DNA of 13,445 bases, from positions 1-13,445 of the forward strand of contig JAUVQP010000022.1 of assembly GCA_030598075.1 (NCBI GenBank), written 5' to 3'. Each line of letters begins with the position of its first letter. Position 1 is the first letter of the stretch. The notes under the pieces were generated by a model. That model ran no database searches. It was not told where the DNA came from and saw nothing but the letters and a program-made list of their open reading frames with translations. The stretch comes from Miltoncostaeaceae bacterium (GTDB lineage Bacteria > Actinomycetota > Thermoleophilia > Miltoncostaeales > Miltoncostaeaceae). The translations under genes and the position numbers were made by a program. This document shows positions 1 through 6,225 of this stretch, piece by piece.

Positions 1-81
1 GCGCACGAGGTAGCCGCTGCCGTCAGGATGGCGCAGCTCGATTTCGCTCGCGCGATCAATGCGATCGATGAGCTCGTACAC
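1..81 (-). CDS. Possible N-terminal fragment of an unrecognised protein (runs off left edge)
   Basis: An open frame enters from the left edge on the minus strand and gives 27 residues beginning MYELIDRIDRASEIEL. A GTG start at 81 is preceded by a GAGG ribosome-binding-like sequence with a 5-base spacer, and an in-frame TAA lies 14 codons further upstream. The residue composition looks like real protein rather than a shadow frame. It follows the DUF4097 gene on the same strand after 74 bases, so it could be the third gene of that operon. The fragment is too short to assign a family, and no function is claimed. The start and the reality of the gene both depend on sequence to the left of the window. 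Confidence 0.4.
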   Translation of the reverse strand, partial: MYELIDRIDRASEIELRHPDGSGYLVR

Positions 82-155
82 AGTCGCCTCGAAGAGAGCG
101 TTGGACCAGAACTTAGATTACGCCTCTTCGCGTGCGAACGTCGACCCCCTGGAGG

Positions 156-1061
156 TCAAACGCCCCGGATGGAGATATTGCCCTCGTTGACCCTCACCGT
201 GAGGCGGCGGTCTGCGGCGGGATCGTCCCTAATTCCCACGACGCGGCGGTCGCCGATGCTCTGCTCGATGTCGAGCCGGTACGCTCCGGCCGGGATCTCG
301 ATCTCCACGAAGCCCTCGCCAATATCGATTTCGATCCGTTCCGGGGGCCGAACGTACTGAAGCTCCACCCGACCCGATGCCAGCTCGACCTGTGATTCCG
401 CCGATCGAAGGGCCGCGCCCCGCACCACGCCGCTCGCTGCTCGGACGCGAAACGGACCCTCGAGCTCGCGCAGCGTGACTCCTCCGGACCCAGACTCGGC
501 GCGGACCGCCTGCCGAGCCCCGTCGATGACGACGGACCCCGACCGCGTCCCGACGTTCACGTCGCGTTGGGCGTCGCGGACCGTGACCGCTCCGTTGGTG
601 CTTCGCACGTTGACGGCTCCCGGGCGCCCTTCGATCAGCGCTCCACCCGAGGTCGTGCGGATGCGGACGTCCGAGCCGCGCTGGATGCTGCCGTCGACGC
701 GGAGCGTGCAGTTCGACGGCCAGTCGCAGTCCGCCCCGATCTCCAGGCTCGCGCCCTCCCGAATGTCCTGGAGCGCGGGGCGGCGGGCGAAGTAGGTGAG
801 CGTCGCGGTCATCCTCGCCCCCTCGGGCCGGTCGGCGGCGAGTTCGATGCGGCCTCGATCGGACTCCACCGTGACGCTCTTCACAGGCCCGTCAGCCGCG
901 ACGACGAACTCCGCGGTGGTGCGAAGCGCGTACTGCGCGATCCCGAAGGCGATGCCGAGGAGGAGCAGCGCGAGCATGGCGCCGCCGATGACGAGAAGCG
1001 CCCTGAAGCGGTTGCCGCCGGTTTCGGGGGGAAGGTCGTCGCCTTCGCCGGCGGCGCTCAC
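156..1061 (-). CDS. Membrane-anchored DUF4097-type beta-strand repeat protein
   Basis: The product is 301 residues: a short polar N-terminus, one hydrophobic helix at about 21-42, then a long extracytoplasmic region of short alternating beta strands with recurring G-x-V/I turns (for example around residues 130-235), typical of the DUF4097 (adhesin-like, GLUG-like) fold, probably a beta-helix. C112 and C118 lie in a CDWPSNC segment and could form a disulfide outside the membrane. Members of this family are usually single-pass envelope proteins of unknown function, often encoded beside regulators or PspC/anti-sigma genes. The GTG start overlaps the stop of the upstream recombinase-like gene by 4 bases (GTGA), so translation is probably coupled. 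The family call is good; the molecular role is unknown. Confidence 0.8.
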   Translation of the reverse strand: MSAAGEGDDLPPETGGNRFRALLVIGGAMLALLLLGIAFGIAQYALRTTAEFVVAADGPVKSVTVESDRGRIELAADRPEGARMTATLTYFARRPALQDIREGASLEIGADCDWPSNCTLRVDGSIQRGSDVRIRTTSGGALIEGRPGAVNVRSTNGAVTVRDAQRDVNVGTRSGSVVIDGARQAVRAESGSGGVTLRELEGPFRVRAASGVVRGAALRSAESQVELASGRVELQYVRPPERIEIDIGEGFVEIEIPAGAYRLDIEQSIGDRRVVGIRDDPAADRRLTVRVNEGNISIRGV

Positions 1062-1711
1062 GCCACGCCGGTGTCCGGCCGGCGGGCGGTCAGGATCGAG
1101 CGTAGCGACGTGGGTCGCCAGTGCGTCCCTCCGCGGGGCGTCGGCACCTTGTCCGCGTTCAGCGCGTCGCAGATTGCCTGGAGCGTCGCTCCCTCGTCCC
1201 TGAGGCGGTGAATGCGGACCGCGACGGCCGGCGGCGTGGAGCTGGGCCGCCCGGGACGTCCGAGGCGCCGGGCCGGCTGGGCGAGGCCGGGTGGACTCCA
1301 GCGGGACGCCGCGGAGAGCACCTTCGCCGTCATCCGGCCCGCCGAATCGGCCAGGTCGAGGCCGACGTCCAGGGACACGATCGCGAAGCCATCGTCCAGA
1401 GACCGCCGCGCGAGCTCGGCCAGGTCGCTCAGGCGGTAGGTCAACCTATCGAGGCGGGCGACGACGATCCCCTCGGCGTCGCCTCGGGCGCAGGCCTCGA
1501 GCGCTGAGCGAAGGCCTGGGCGCCGGAGGGTGCGGCCCGAGCGGATGTCCTCCTCGATGCGGACCAACTCCCAGCCCTCGGCCGCGCAGCGGCTCGTCAG
1601 GGTCGCCCGCTGGTCGGCGAGACCCGGGCGCTCATCGACGCGCTCCCGCGGTGCGACGCGGACGTATCCGATGAGCCTGCGTGGCATCGGGTGGAACGTT
1701 ACACTAAACAT
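1058..1711 (-). CDS. Serine-recombinase-like protein lacking catalytic residues; probable DNA-binding protein
   Basis: From ATG 1711 the product is 217 residues. Residues 13-132 match the resolvase/invertase N-terminal fold (GYVRV at 15-19, RPGL at 64-67, ARLDRL at 85-90, GRM at 125-127). Residues 150-211 match the recombinase DNA-binding helix-turn-helix, with an LGRP linker, LQAICDALNADKVPTPRGG at 177-195 and W198. The usual catalytic serine after YxRV is alanine (A20). The arginine expected after DRLxR is tyrosine (Y92), although R18 and R89 remain. The helix-E segment with its FER motif is missing, replaced by about 15 proline-rich residues (136-150). Strand exchange is therefore unlikely; a regulator or a decaying relic is more plausible. 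A TACACT -10-like element ends 5 bases before ATG 1711, suggesting a leaderless start; ATG 1687 (209 residues) is an alternative without a clear Shine-Dalgarno sequence. Confidence 0.75.
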   Translation of the reverse strand: MFSVTFHPMPRRLIGYVRVAPRERVDERPGLADQRATLTSRCAAEGWELVRIEEDIRSGRTLRRPGLRSALEACARGDAEGIVVARLDRLTYRLSDLAELARRSLDDGFAIVSLDVGLDLADSAGRMTAKVLSAASRWSPPGLAQPARRLGRPGRPSSTPPAVAVRIHRLRDEGATLQAICDALNADKVPTPRGGTHWRPTSLRSILTARRPDTGVA

Positions 1712-1731
1712 ATGATAGTGTAAAAACACTT
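1699..1731. promoter_or_regulatory. Palindromic operator-like element in the recombinase-like/ino1 divergent region
   Basis: TTACACTA at 1699-1706 and its exact reverse complement TAGTGTAA at 1716-1723 flank a 9-base spacer containing CATATG. A third half-site, ACACTT (1726-1731), makes a second, overlapping inverted repeat AGTGT-aaaa-ACACT (1717-1730). This AT-rich island sits in very GC-rich DNA. It carries a minus-strand TACACT (1717-1722) placed as a -10 for the recombinase-like gene, and a plus-strand TATGAT (1711-1716) that could be a -10 for ino1, though neither has a clear -35. A dimer bound here could block both promoters. The binding protein is unknown; the divergent recombinase-like protein is an obvious candidate by position only. 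Confidence 0.55.
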
Positions 1732-1774
1732 CTCGGTTCGTGTACCGACCATCCGCACAAAGGAGTTCCCGCCC

Positions 1775-2920
1775 GTGAGCGACACCGTCAACGTTGCCAT
1801 CATCGGCGTCGGAAACTGCGCCTCCTCGCTGGTGCAGGGGATTGAGTTCTACCGCGACGCTCGCCCAGACGAGCCGGTTCCCGGGCTCATGCACACGGTT
1901 CTTGGCGGCTACCACGTCTCGGACATTCGCTTCACCGCGGCGTTCGACATCGACGCGCGGAAGGTCGGGCGCGACCTCAGCGAGGCCGTGTTCGCCGAGC
2001 CCAACAACACCATCAAGCTCTCGGATGTCCCCCACACCGGCGTCACCGTCGAGCGGGGCATGACCCACGACGGTATTGGGCAATACCTGAAGGATGTGGT
2101 CACCAAGGCCCCGGGCCCCACCGCCGACATCACGGGAATCCTGCGCGACACCAACACCCACGTGGTGGTGAGCTACCTCCCCGTCGGGTCCGAGGAGGCG
2201 ACGAAGTGGTACGTCGAGCAGATTCTGCGGGCCGGGTGCGGCTTCGTGAACTGCGTGCCGGTGTTCATCGGCCGCGAGGCCTACTGGCAGGGCCGTTTTG
2301 CGGAGCGGGGTCTGCCGATCGTCGGCGACGACATCAAGAGCCAGGTCGGCGCGACGATCGTGCACCGCCAGCTCGCGCGCCTGATGGCCGAGCGCGGAGT
2401 GCGGCTCGCCCACACGAGCCAGCTCAACTTCGGCGGCAACACCGACTTCCTCAACATGCTCGAGCGGGAGCGCCTCGTGTCGAAGAAGGAGTCGAAGACC
2501 AACGCCGTCACGTCGATCCTGACCGAGGAGATCGGCAAGGACGACGTGCACATCGGTCCGTCGGACTACGTGCCGTGGCTCAAGGACCGCAAGTGGGCGC
2601 ACATCCGGCTCGAGGGTTCGGGCTTCGGTGAGGCGCCCATCAGCATCGAGTTGAAGCTCGAGGTCTGGGACAGCCCGAACTCGGCGGGGATCGTCATCGA
2701 TGCCGTCCGGTGCGCGAAACTCGCCATCGACCGCGGTATCGCGGGGACGCTGGAGGGCCCGAGCTCGTACTTCATGAAGTCGCCCCCGGTGCAGTACCCC
2801 GACGCCGTCGCCCGGGAGTTGACCGAGGACTTCATCTCCGGCGCGAGCGACGCCGCGCTCGCTCCGGCTGACGCGGTTCCGCCGGCCGCCACCGAGGAAG
2901 TCGAGACCGCGGGGGCGTAG
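1775..2920 (+). CDS. ino1: Inositol-3-phosphate synthase (myo-inositol-1-phosphate synthase)
   Basis: Converts D-glucose 6-phosphate to inositol phosphate in an NAD-dependent oxidation, aldol cyclisation and reduction, feeding phosphatidylinositol and, in some lineages, mycothiol or compatible solutes; cytosolic. The product is 381 residues, close to the mycobacterial Ino1 length. An N-terminal dinucleotide-binding loop GVGNCASS lies at 11-18. The family blocks follow in order: GDDIKSQVGATIVHRQ, LNFGGNTDFLNM, the lysine-rich KKESKTNAVTS active-site segment, and KLEVWDSPNSAGIVIDAVRCAKLA. The C-terminal 30 residues are Ala/Glu-rich and variable. The GTG start at 1775 is fixed by AAGGAG at 1760-1765 with a 9-base spacer. 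The upstream palindromic region (1699-1731) probably controls expression. The gene is monocistronic by layout and faces a convergent sigma-factor gene. Confidence 0.96.
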   Translation: MSDTVNVAIIGVGNCASSLVQGIEFYRDARPDEPVPGLMHTVLGGYHVSDIRFTAAFDIDARKVGRDLSEAVFAEPNNTIKLSDVPHTGVTVERGMTHDGIGQYLKDVVTKAPGPTADITGILRDTNTHVVVSYLPVGSEEATKWYVEQILRAGCGFVNCVPVFIGREAYWQGRFAERGLPIVGDDIKSQVGATIVHRQLARLMAERGVRLAHTSQLNFGGNTDFLNMLERERLVSKKESKTNAVTSILTEEIGKDDVHIGPSDYVPWLKDRKWAHIRLEGSGFGEAPISIELKLEVWDSPNSAGIVIDAVRCAKLAIDRGIAGTLEGPSSYFMKSPPVQYPDAVARELTEDFISGASDAALAPADAVPPAATEEVETAGA

Positions 2921-2948
2921 CGGCGAGCGCCCTCGGCACCGCGTTCCG

Positions 2949-2978
2949 GGGCGTGTCGCGCACCGGCGCGACGCGCCC
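2949..2978. terminator. Strong hairpin between convergent ino1 and sigma-factor genes
   Basis: GGGCGTGTCGCGC (2949-2961) pairs with GCGCGACGCGCCC (2966-2978) around a 4-base loop: 13 base pairs including one G-U wobble. It lies 28 bases after the ino1 stop and 10 bases before the stop of the oppositely oriented sigma-factor gene, so it is placed to end transcription from both sides. There is no T-run on either strand, so it is not a textbook intrinsic terminator. It may work as a U-less terminator, as a block to read-through, or as a 3' stabilising structure. Confidence 0.6.
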
Positions 2979-2988
2979 TCGAGGAGCG

Positions 2989-3891
2989 CTAGCTGGGCAA
3001 GGGGAGCGAGCCGGCCCTCTCGAGTCCTTCGGCGTCGAGCGCGGCGCGCAGCCGCATGATCGCCTTCGTCCGCAGCTGGCTGGCGCGGCTCTCTGTGACG
3101 CCCAGCACCTCGCCGATCTCGCGTAGGCTGAGGTTGTCGTAGTGGTAGAGGCTCACGACGATGCGCTCGCGCTCCGGCAGTCGCACGATGGCGTCGGCAA
3201 GCAGGTCCCGGATCGCCGCGTGTTCGCTGGCGGCCGACGGATCCGGAGAGCTCGTGTCCTCGATGGCGTCACCCAGCGAGAAGCTCTCTCCGTCGCCTCC
3301 CGTGGTGGCGAGCACCTCTTCGAGGGCGACCATGGAGGACGAGGCGATCTCGGCGAGCAGATCCTCCAGCTCGTAGACCTCCACCTCGAGGGCTGCCGCG
3401 AGCTCCTCGTCGGTCGCCGGACGACCCTCCCGTTGCTCGACGCTGGCAATGGCCCGCATCAGCTGACGCTGGCGGTGCCGTAGCGCCCTCGGCGCCCAGT
3501 CGAGCGACCGTAGCTCATCGATGATCGCCCCGCGGATTCGTGTGAGCGCGAAGGTCTCGAACTTCACGCCCCGCTCGGGCTCAAAGCGGTCGATCGCGTC
3601 GAGCAGCCCCACAAGCCCATAGGAGGTGAGGTCCTCGATGTCGATGTAGCTCGGGAGCGAGCTCCCGATGCGTCCCGCCACGTACCTGGCGAGCGGAGCG
3701 TAGGTCAGGACCAAGCGTTCGCGCGCCCGCGCATCGCGTGTCGCGGCGTACCGTCGCCAGAGGGAGGCAAGCTCATCCGGGTCGCCCTGGTCTCGGCTGC
3801 CGCGCTTGGTGCCCCCCGCGGCCTCCTCGGAGTCCTTGGTGGGCTCCTTGGCGGTCATGTCCCCGACTGCTGCCATCTGCGTCCCCCACAT
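2989..3891 (-). CDS. FliA/WhiG-family RNA polymerase sigma factor
   Basis: An alternative sigma factor of the sigma-28 type, 300 residues. Region 2 at about 58-130 carries the family block DLTSYGLVGLLDAIDRFEP and the RGVKFETFALTRIRGAIIDELR promoter-melting segment, followed by DWAPR at 131-135, a hallmark of WhiG/FliA/SigD proteins. Region 3 spans about 136-215. Region 4 is at 232-285, with the helix-turn-helix LSLREIGEVLGVTESRASQLR. The N-terminal 40 residues are polar and non-conserved. ATG 3891 is the longest start; ATG 3876 has GGGGG six bases upstream and is an equally good candidate. The gene follows the antiporter by 61 bases on the same strand. No flagellar, anti-sigma or sporulation gene is in view, so its regulon cannot be told. 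Activity in this family is commonly controlled by an anti-sigma factor, not seen here. Confidence 0.93.
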   Translation of the reverse strand: MWGTQMAAVGDMTAKEPTKDSEEAAGGTKRGSRDQGDPDELASLWRRYAATRDARARERLVLTYAPLARYVAGRIGSSLPSYIDIEDLTSYGLVGLLDAIDRFEPERGVKFETFALTRIRGAIIDELRSLDWAPRALRHRQRQLMRAIASVEQREGRPATDEELAAALEVEVYELEDLLAEIASSSMVALEEVLATTGGDGESFSLGDAIEDTSSPDPSAASEHAAIRDLLADAIVRLPERERIVVSLYHYDNLSLREIGEVLGVTESRASQLRTKAIMRLRAALDAEGLERAGSLPLPS

Positions 3892-3952
3892 CGGTGCCGT
3901 CTGTCGCGGGTTGAGCCACCTGGGCCGCCTCTGGTGATGATGCCGCCCCGTC

Positions 3953-4897
3953 CTAAGCGAGCAGAGGGATCAGCGCGAGGAAGACAGCGATGAGGACGAT
4001 ACCCTCCCAGCGGGCGAGGTGCCCCCGGGTGGCCATCCCGAGAAGCGTCAGGACGGCGAGGATCGCCATGGCGAGCGCCCCGACTCCTGTGATGTTACCT
4101 TCGAGGGGCCCCGGGTCAATGAGTGCGGCGGCGCCGGTGATTCCGAGGCTGTTGAAGATGTTGCTCCCGAGGACGTTGCCGACCACCAGGTCGGTCTCGC
4201 GCCTGCGAGCCGCCTGGATGCCGGTGAAGAGTTCCGGCAGGGATGTCCCCACCGCCACGATCGTCAGACCGACGAACCCTTCGCTGAGGCCGACGTCGGC
4301 GGAGATTCCCTGCGCGCCGACGACGAGGAGCTGCGCTCCTGCGAGGGTTCCGGCCAGGCCGAGGGCCGTTCGGATGCTCTCCCGGCGCAGCGACACGGCC
4401 GCCCCGCGGGCGACGGCCTCCTGAACCTCGGCCCGCAGGGGTGCGTCCTCTGCGCCACCCCCCCACGCCAGCATGATTCCGAGGGCCACGGCCAGGAGGA
4501 CGACGAGGACCACCCCCTCGGGCCGTCCGAGCCCTCCTTGGATCAGCCCGGCGGCAAGCAGGACCGCCGCGGTGGAGAGCGCCCCCTCGCGCCTGATGGT
4601 GCGAGATTTGACGACGAGCGGGCTGATCGCCGCCGCCGTGCCGAGAACCAGGGTCAGGTTGGCGATGTTCGAGCCGACCGCGTTTCCGACCGCGATGTTC
4701 GCGCTCCCCCGGGCCGCCGCCAGGATCGTGACCAGCAGCTCGGGGAGGCTCGTCCCGAAACCGATGACCACGGCCCCGATCACGATCGGGGAAATGCGCG
4801 CGATCGTGGCGATGCGGCTGGATCCGACGACGAACTGGTCGCTCGCGAACGCGAGCAACACGAGACCAGCGGCGATGGCCGCCACGAACAAGACCAC
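3953..4897 (-). CDS. CaCA-family calcium/sodium antiporter (YrbG-like)
   Basis: An integral membrane cation exchanger, 314 residues, with about ten hydrophobic segments. The two inverted alpha-repeats that form the ion path are both intact. The first has GFGTSLPELLV at 46-56 followed by GNAVGSNIAN at 71-80; the second has AVGTSLPELFTG at 215-226 followed by GNVLGSNIFN at 240-249. The acidic Glu in each SLPE, expected to bind Ca2+/Na+, is present in both. A charged cytoplasmic linker lies around 150-175. The length matches bacterial YrbG/CaxA-type proteins. Start is GTG 4897, with AGGAG 11 bases upstream. It is divergent from the Rpf-like gene (131 bases between starts) and upstream of the sigma factor on the same strand. 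Substrate preference (Ca2+, Na+ or K+) cannot be read from the sequence. Confidence 0.95.
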   Translation of the reverse strand: MVLFVAAIAAGLVLLAFASDQFVVGSSRIATIARISPIVIGAVVIGFGTSLPELLVTILAAARGSANIAVGNAVGSNIANLTLVLGTAAAISPLVVKSRTIRREGALSTAAVLLAAGLIQGGLGRPEGVVLVVLLAVALGIMLAWGGGAEDAPLRAEVQEAVARGAAVSLRRESIRTALGLAGTLAGAQLLVVGAQGISADVGLSEGFVGLTIVAVGTSLPELFTGIQAARRRETDLVVGNVLGSNIFNSLGITGAAALIDPGPLEGNITGVGALAMAILAVLTLLGMATRGHLARWEGIVLIAVFLALIPLLA

Positions 4898-5028
4898 GGG
4901 CGCTCACGCTCCTGAGAGGCGCTACGGTGTGGGAGTATGGCGGTCCGGCGGGACCACTCGGCCCGGTCGCCCGCCGCGCGCGCATGGTAACTTTGGCGGT
5001 CTTTGGGCCAGAGCGCCCTGTCCAACCC

Positions 5029-6018
5029 ATGACTCGCCGCCCCCTCACACGCGCCTCCACGCGCCGTCGCCTCTCCGCATGCCTTGGGCTTGTCGCGGCC
5101 GCCGCGATTGCCCTCTCGGGCTCGGGGGCCCTTGGACAGATCGACGCTCAGCGGGTGGAGGTCCGAGACCTCGAGACGCGCCTCATCCAGGTCGAGAGCA
5201 GCGCGTCGAGCGCCGCGAATGCCTACGCCGAGGCCGAGCGCCAGGTCGAGGGGTTGCGCGCCGGCATCAGGGACAACACGGCGCGGCTCCAGGAGATGCG
5301 CCGAACGCACGGCGTGGCCCAGCGCCGCCTGTCCGACCGCCTGGTCGCGATCTACACCGAGCGCGAGTCGAGCTTCTTCGAGATACTCATCACCTCGGGC
5401 GACCTCAGTGACGCCGTCAACGCGCTCGAGGTCCTGCAAACGGTCAGCGGGGCCGACCGGCGGATTCTCCGGTCAGTCAAGGACTCGCGCGAGCGACTCG
5501 CGACGGTCCGCACGCGCCTCATAAGCCAGCGCGCGGAGGCCGAGACGCGCGCTGGGGCGGCGGAGGGGGAACTGCGGCGTCTCAACGCGCTGATCGTCCG
5601 GCGACGACAGATCCTCGGTCAGTCGCGCGCGCGTCTTTCGTCGCTCGTGGCGGCGGAGGAGCAGCGCAGCGCTCGGCTCGCGGCACTCCGGGCGGCCCAA
5701 GGCGAGGGCGAGGCCGACCTTCGGCGGCAGGCGGCCGGGGGCGGATCGTCGCCCGCCTCCCCATCGGGATCGGTCTCCTCGGGAAGCGTGGCCGAGCATC
5801 TTGCCCAGATCGCCCAGTGCGAGTCCGGGGGCGACCCGACCGCCGTATCGGCGAGCGGGCAGTATCGCGGGAAGTACCAGTTCGATCCACAGACGTGGAG
5901 GGGCACCGGAGGAACCGGCGATCCGGCCGCCGCTCCGGAGGCCGAGCAGGATCGCCGTGCAGCGATCCTTTACGCCCGCAGCGGCTGGCACCCCTGGCCC
6001 GTCTGCGGGCGCCGTTAG
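5029..6018 (+). CDS. Secreted coiled-coil protein with C-terminal Rpf-like transglycosylase domain
   Basis: Probably cleaves peptidoglycan glycan strands outside the cell. From ATG 5029 it has 329 residues: an Arg-rich n-region, a hydrophobic core at about 15-36 ending ALG-Q (signal peptide), then a long charged heptad-rich coiled coil at about 38-230 resembling the CwlO/PcsB N-terminal module. A Gly/Ser linker (236-253) leads to an Rpf-type domain at 256-329. The catalytic glutamate is E265 in AQCESGGDP, followed by GKYQFDPQTW. C264 and C326 (WPVCG) match the disulfide that closes the Rpf fold. Frames open upstream to 4927, but residues before this Met would precede the signal peptide. No clear Shine-Dalgarno sequence precedes 5029. 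CwlO-like coiled coils are often controlled by FtsEX, which is not encoded here. Confidence 0.88.
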   Translation: MTRRPLTRASTRRRLSACLGLVAAAAIALSGSGALGQIDAQRVEVRDLETRLIQVESSASSAANAYAEAERQVEGLRAGIRDNTARLQEMRRTHGVAQRRLSDRLVAIYTERESSFFEILITSGDLSDAVNALEVLQTVSGADRRILRSVKDSRERLATVRTRLISQRAEAETRAGAAEGELRRLNALIVRRRQILGQSRARLSSLVAAEEQRSARLAALRAAQGEGEADLRRQAAGGGSSPASPSGSVSSGSVAEHLAQIAQCESGGDPTAVSASGQYRGKYQFDPQTWRGTGGTGDPAAAPEAEQDRRAAILYARSGWHPWPVCGRR

Positions 6019-6049
6019 CCGGCCCGCCCGATCCCCTCGCCTTGGGGGG

Positions 6050-6078
6050 TTGACGGCGCACCGCTGCATGGCCATAGT
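6050..6078 (+). promoter_or_regulatory. Sigma-70-type promoter of the primary sigma factor gene
   Basis: TTGACG (6050-6055) matches the -35 consensus at five of six positions. After a 17-base spacer, CATAGT (6073-6078) matches the -10 consensus TATAAT at four of six. Transcription would start near 6085, giving a leader of about 140 bases before the ATG at 6226. The element lies 32 bases after the stop of the Rpf-like gene, so the sigma factor is probably transcribed on its own. Confidence 0.6.
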
Positions 6079-6099
6079 GTCGGGCTGGGCGTCGGTGCG

Positions 6100-6187
6100 C
6101 CCCCCTGTCCCCCGTCATGGCGGACAGTGGGGTTGCCACGTGCTGATAAGGGGGGTGCTCATCGCGGCCAGCCGATGATGAGCACGT
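6100..6187 (+). promoter_or_regulatory. Structured 5' leader of the sigA mRNA with alternative hairpins
   Basis: Hairpin 1: CCCCCCTGTCC-side bases 6100-6110 pair with GGACAGTGGGG (6122-6132), ten pairs with one internal mismatch. Hairpin 2: GTGCTCATC (6155-6163) pairs perfectly with GATGAGCAC (6177-6185), nine pairs with a 13-base loop. A competing pairing joins ACGTGCTGAT (6138-6147) to ATGAGCACGT (6178-6187), nine pairs with one mismatch, using the same 3' strand as hairpin 2, so the two cannot form together. No T-run follows, so an attenuating terminator is not evident. The region ends 38 bases before the start codon. It resembles no riboswitch I recognise. The pairings are seen in the sequence; regulation is inferred. 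Confidence 0.45.
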
Positions 6188-6225
6188 AGCGACGGCCATG
6201 GTGCCGGTGGGTGGAACGGAGGCGG

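Noticed and set aside
1240..1310. Frameshift as the cause of the missing helix-E segment in the recombinase-like gene
   Set aside because: Neighbouring frames do not restore a convincing FER-type motif, and the original frame resumes with LGRP and a good helix-turn-helix, so an in-frame deletion or replacement fits better.
1685..1711. Recombinase-like gene as evidence of a mobile element
   Set aside because: No terminal inverted repeats, att-like direct repeats, transposase or cargo were seen, the catalytic residues are missing, and flanking genes are housekeeping.
1712..2602. Long minus-strand open frame continuing upstream from the recombinase-like gene
   Set aside because: It runs antisense through the well-conserved ino1 gene; the recombinase family match starts only near 1687-1711, and the extension looks like a shadow of GC-rich coding DNA.
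4019..4915. Plus-strand 298-residue open frame antisense to the antiporter
   Set aside because: Low-complexity Asp/Arg/Gly-rich translation with no family features; the minus-strand antiporter has clear alpha-repeats.
4923..4993. Promoter-like hexamers (CATACT on minus, TAACTT on plus) between the antiporter and Rpf-like genes
   Set aside because: Each resembles a -10, but no acceptable -35 lies at 16-18 bases, so they are not listed as features.
4927..5028. N-terminal extension of the Rpf-like protein to GTG 4927 or ATG 4984
   Set aside because: The extra residues would lie before a clear signal peptide starting at 5029 and no ribosome-binding sequence supports them.
6033..6049. CCCC/GGGG mini-stem after the Rpf-like gene as a terminator
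   Set aside because: Only four or five pairs with no T-run; too weak to support.
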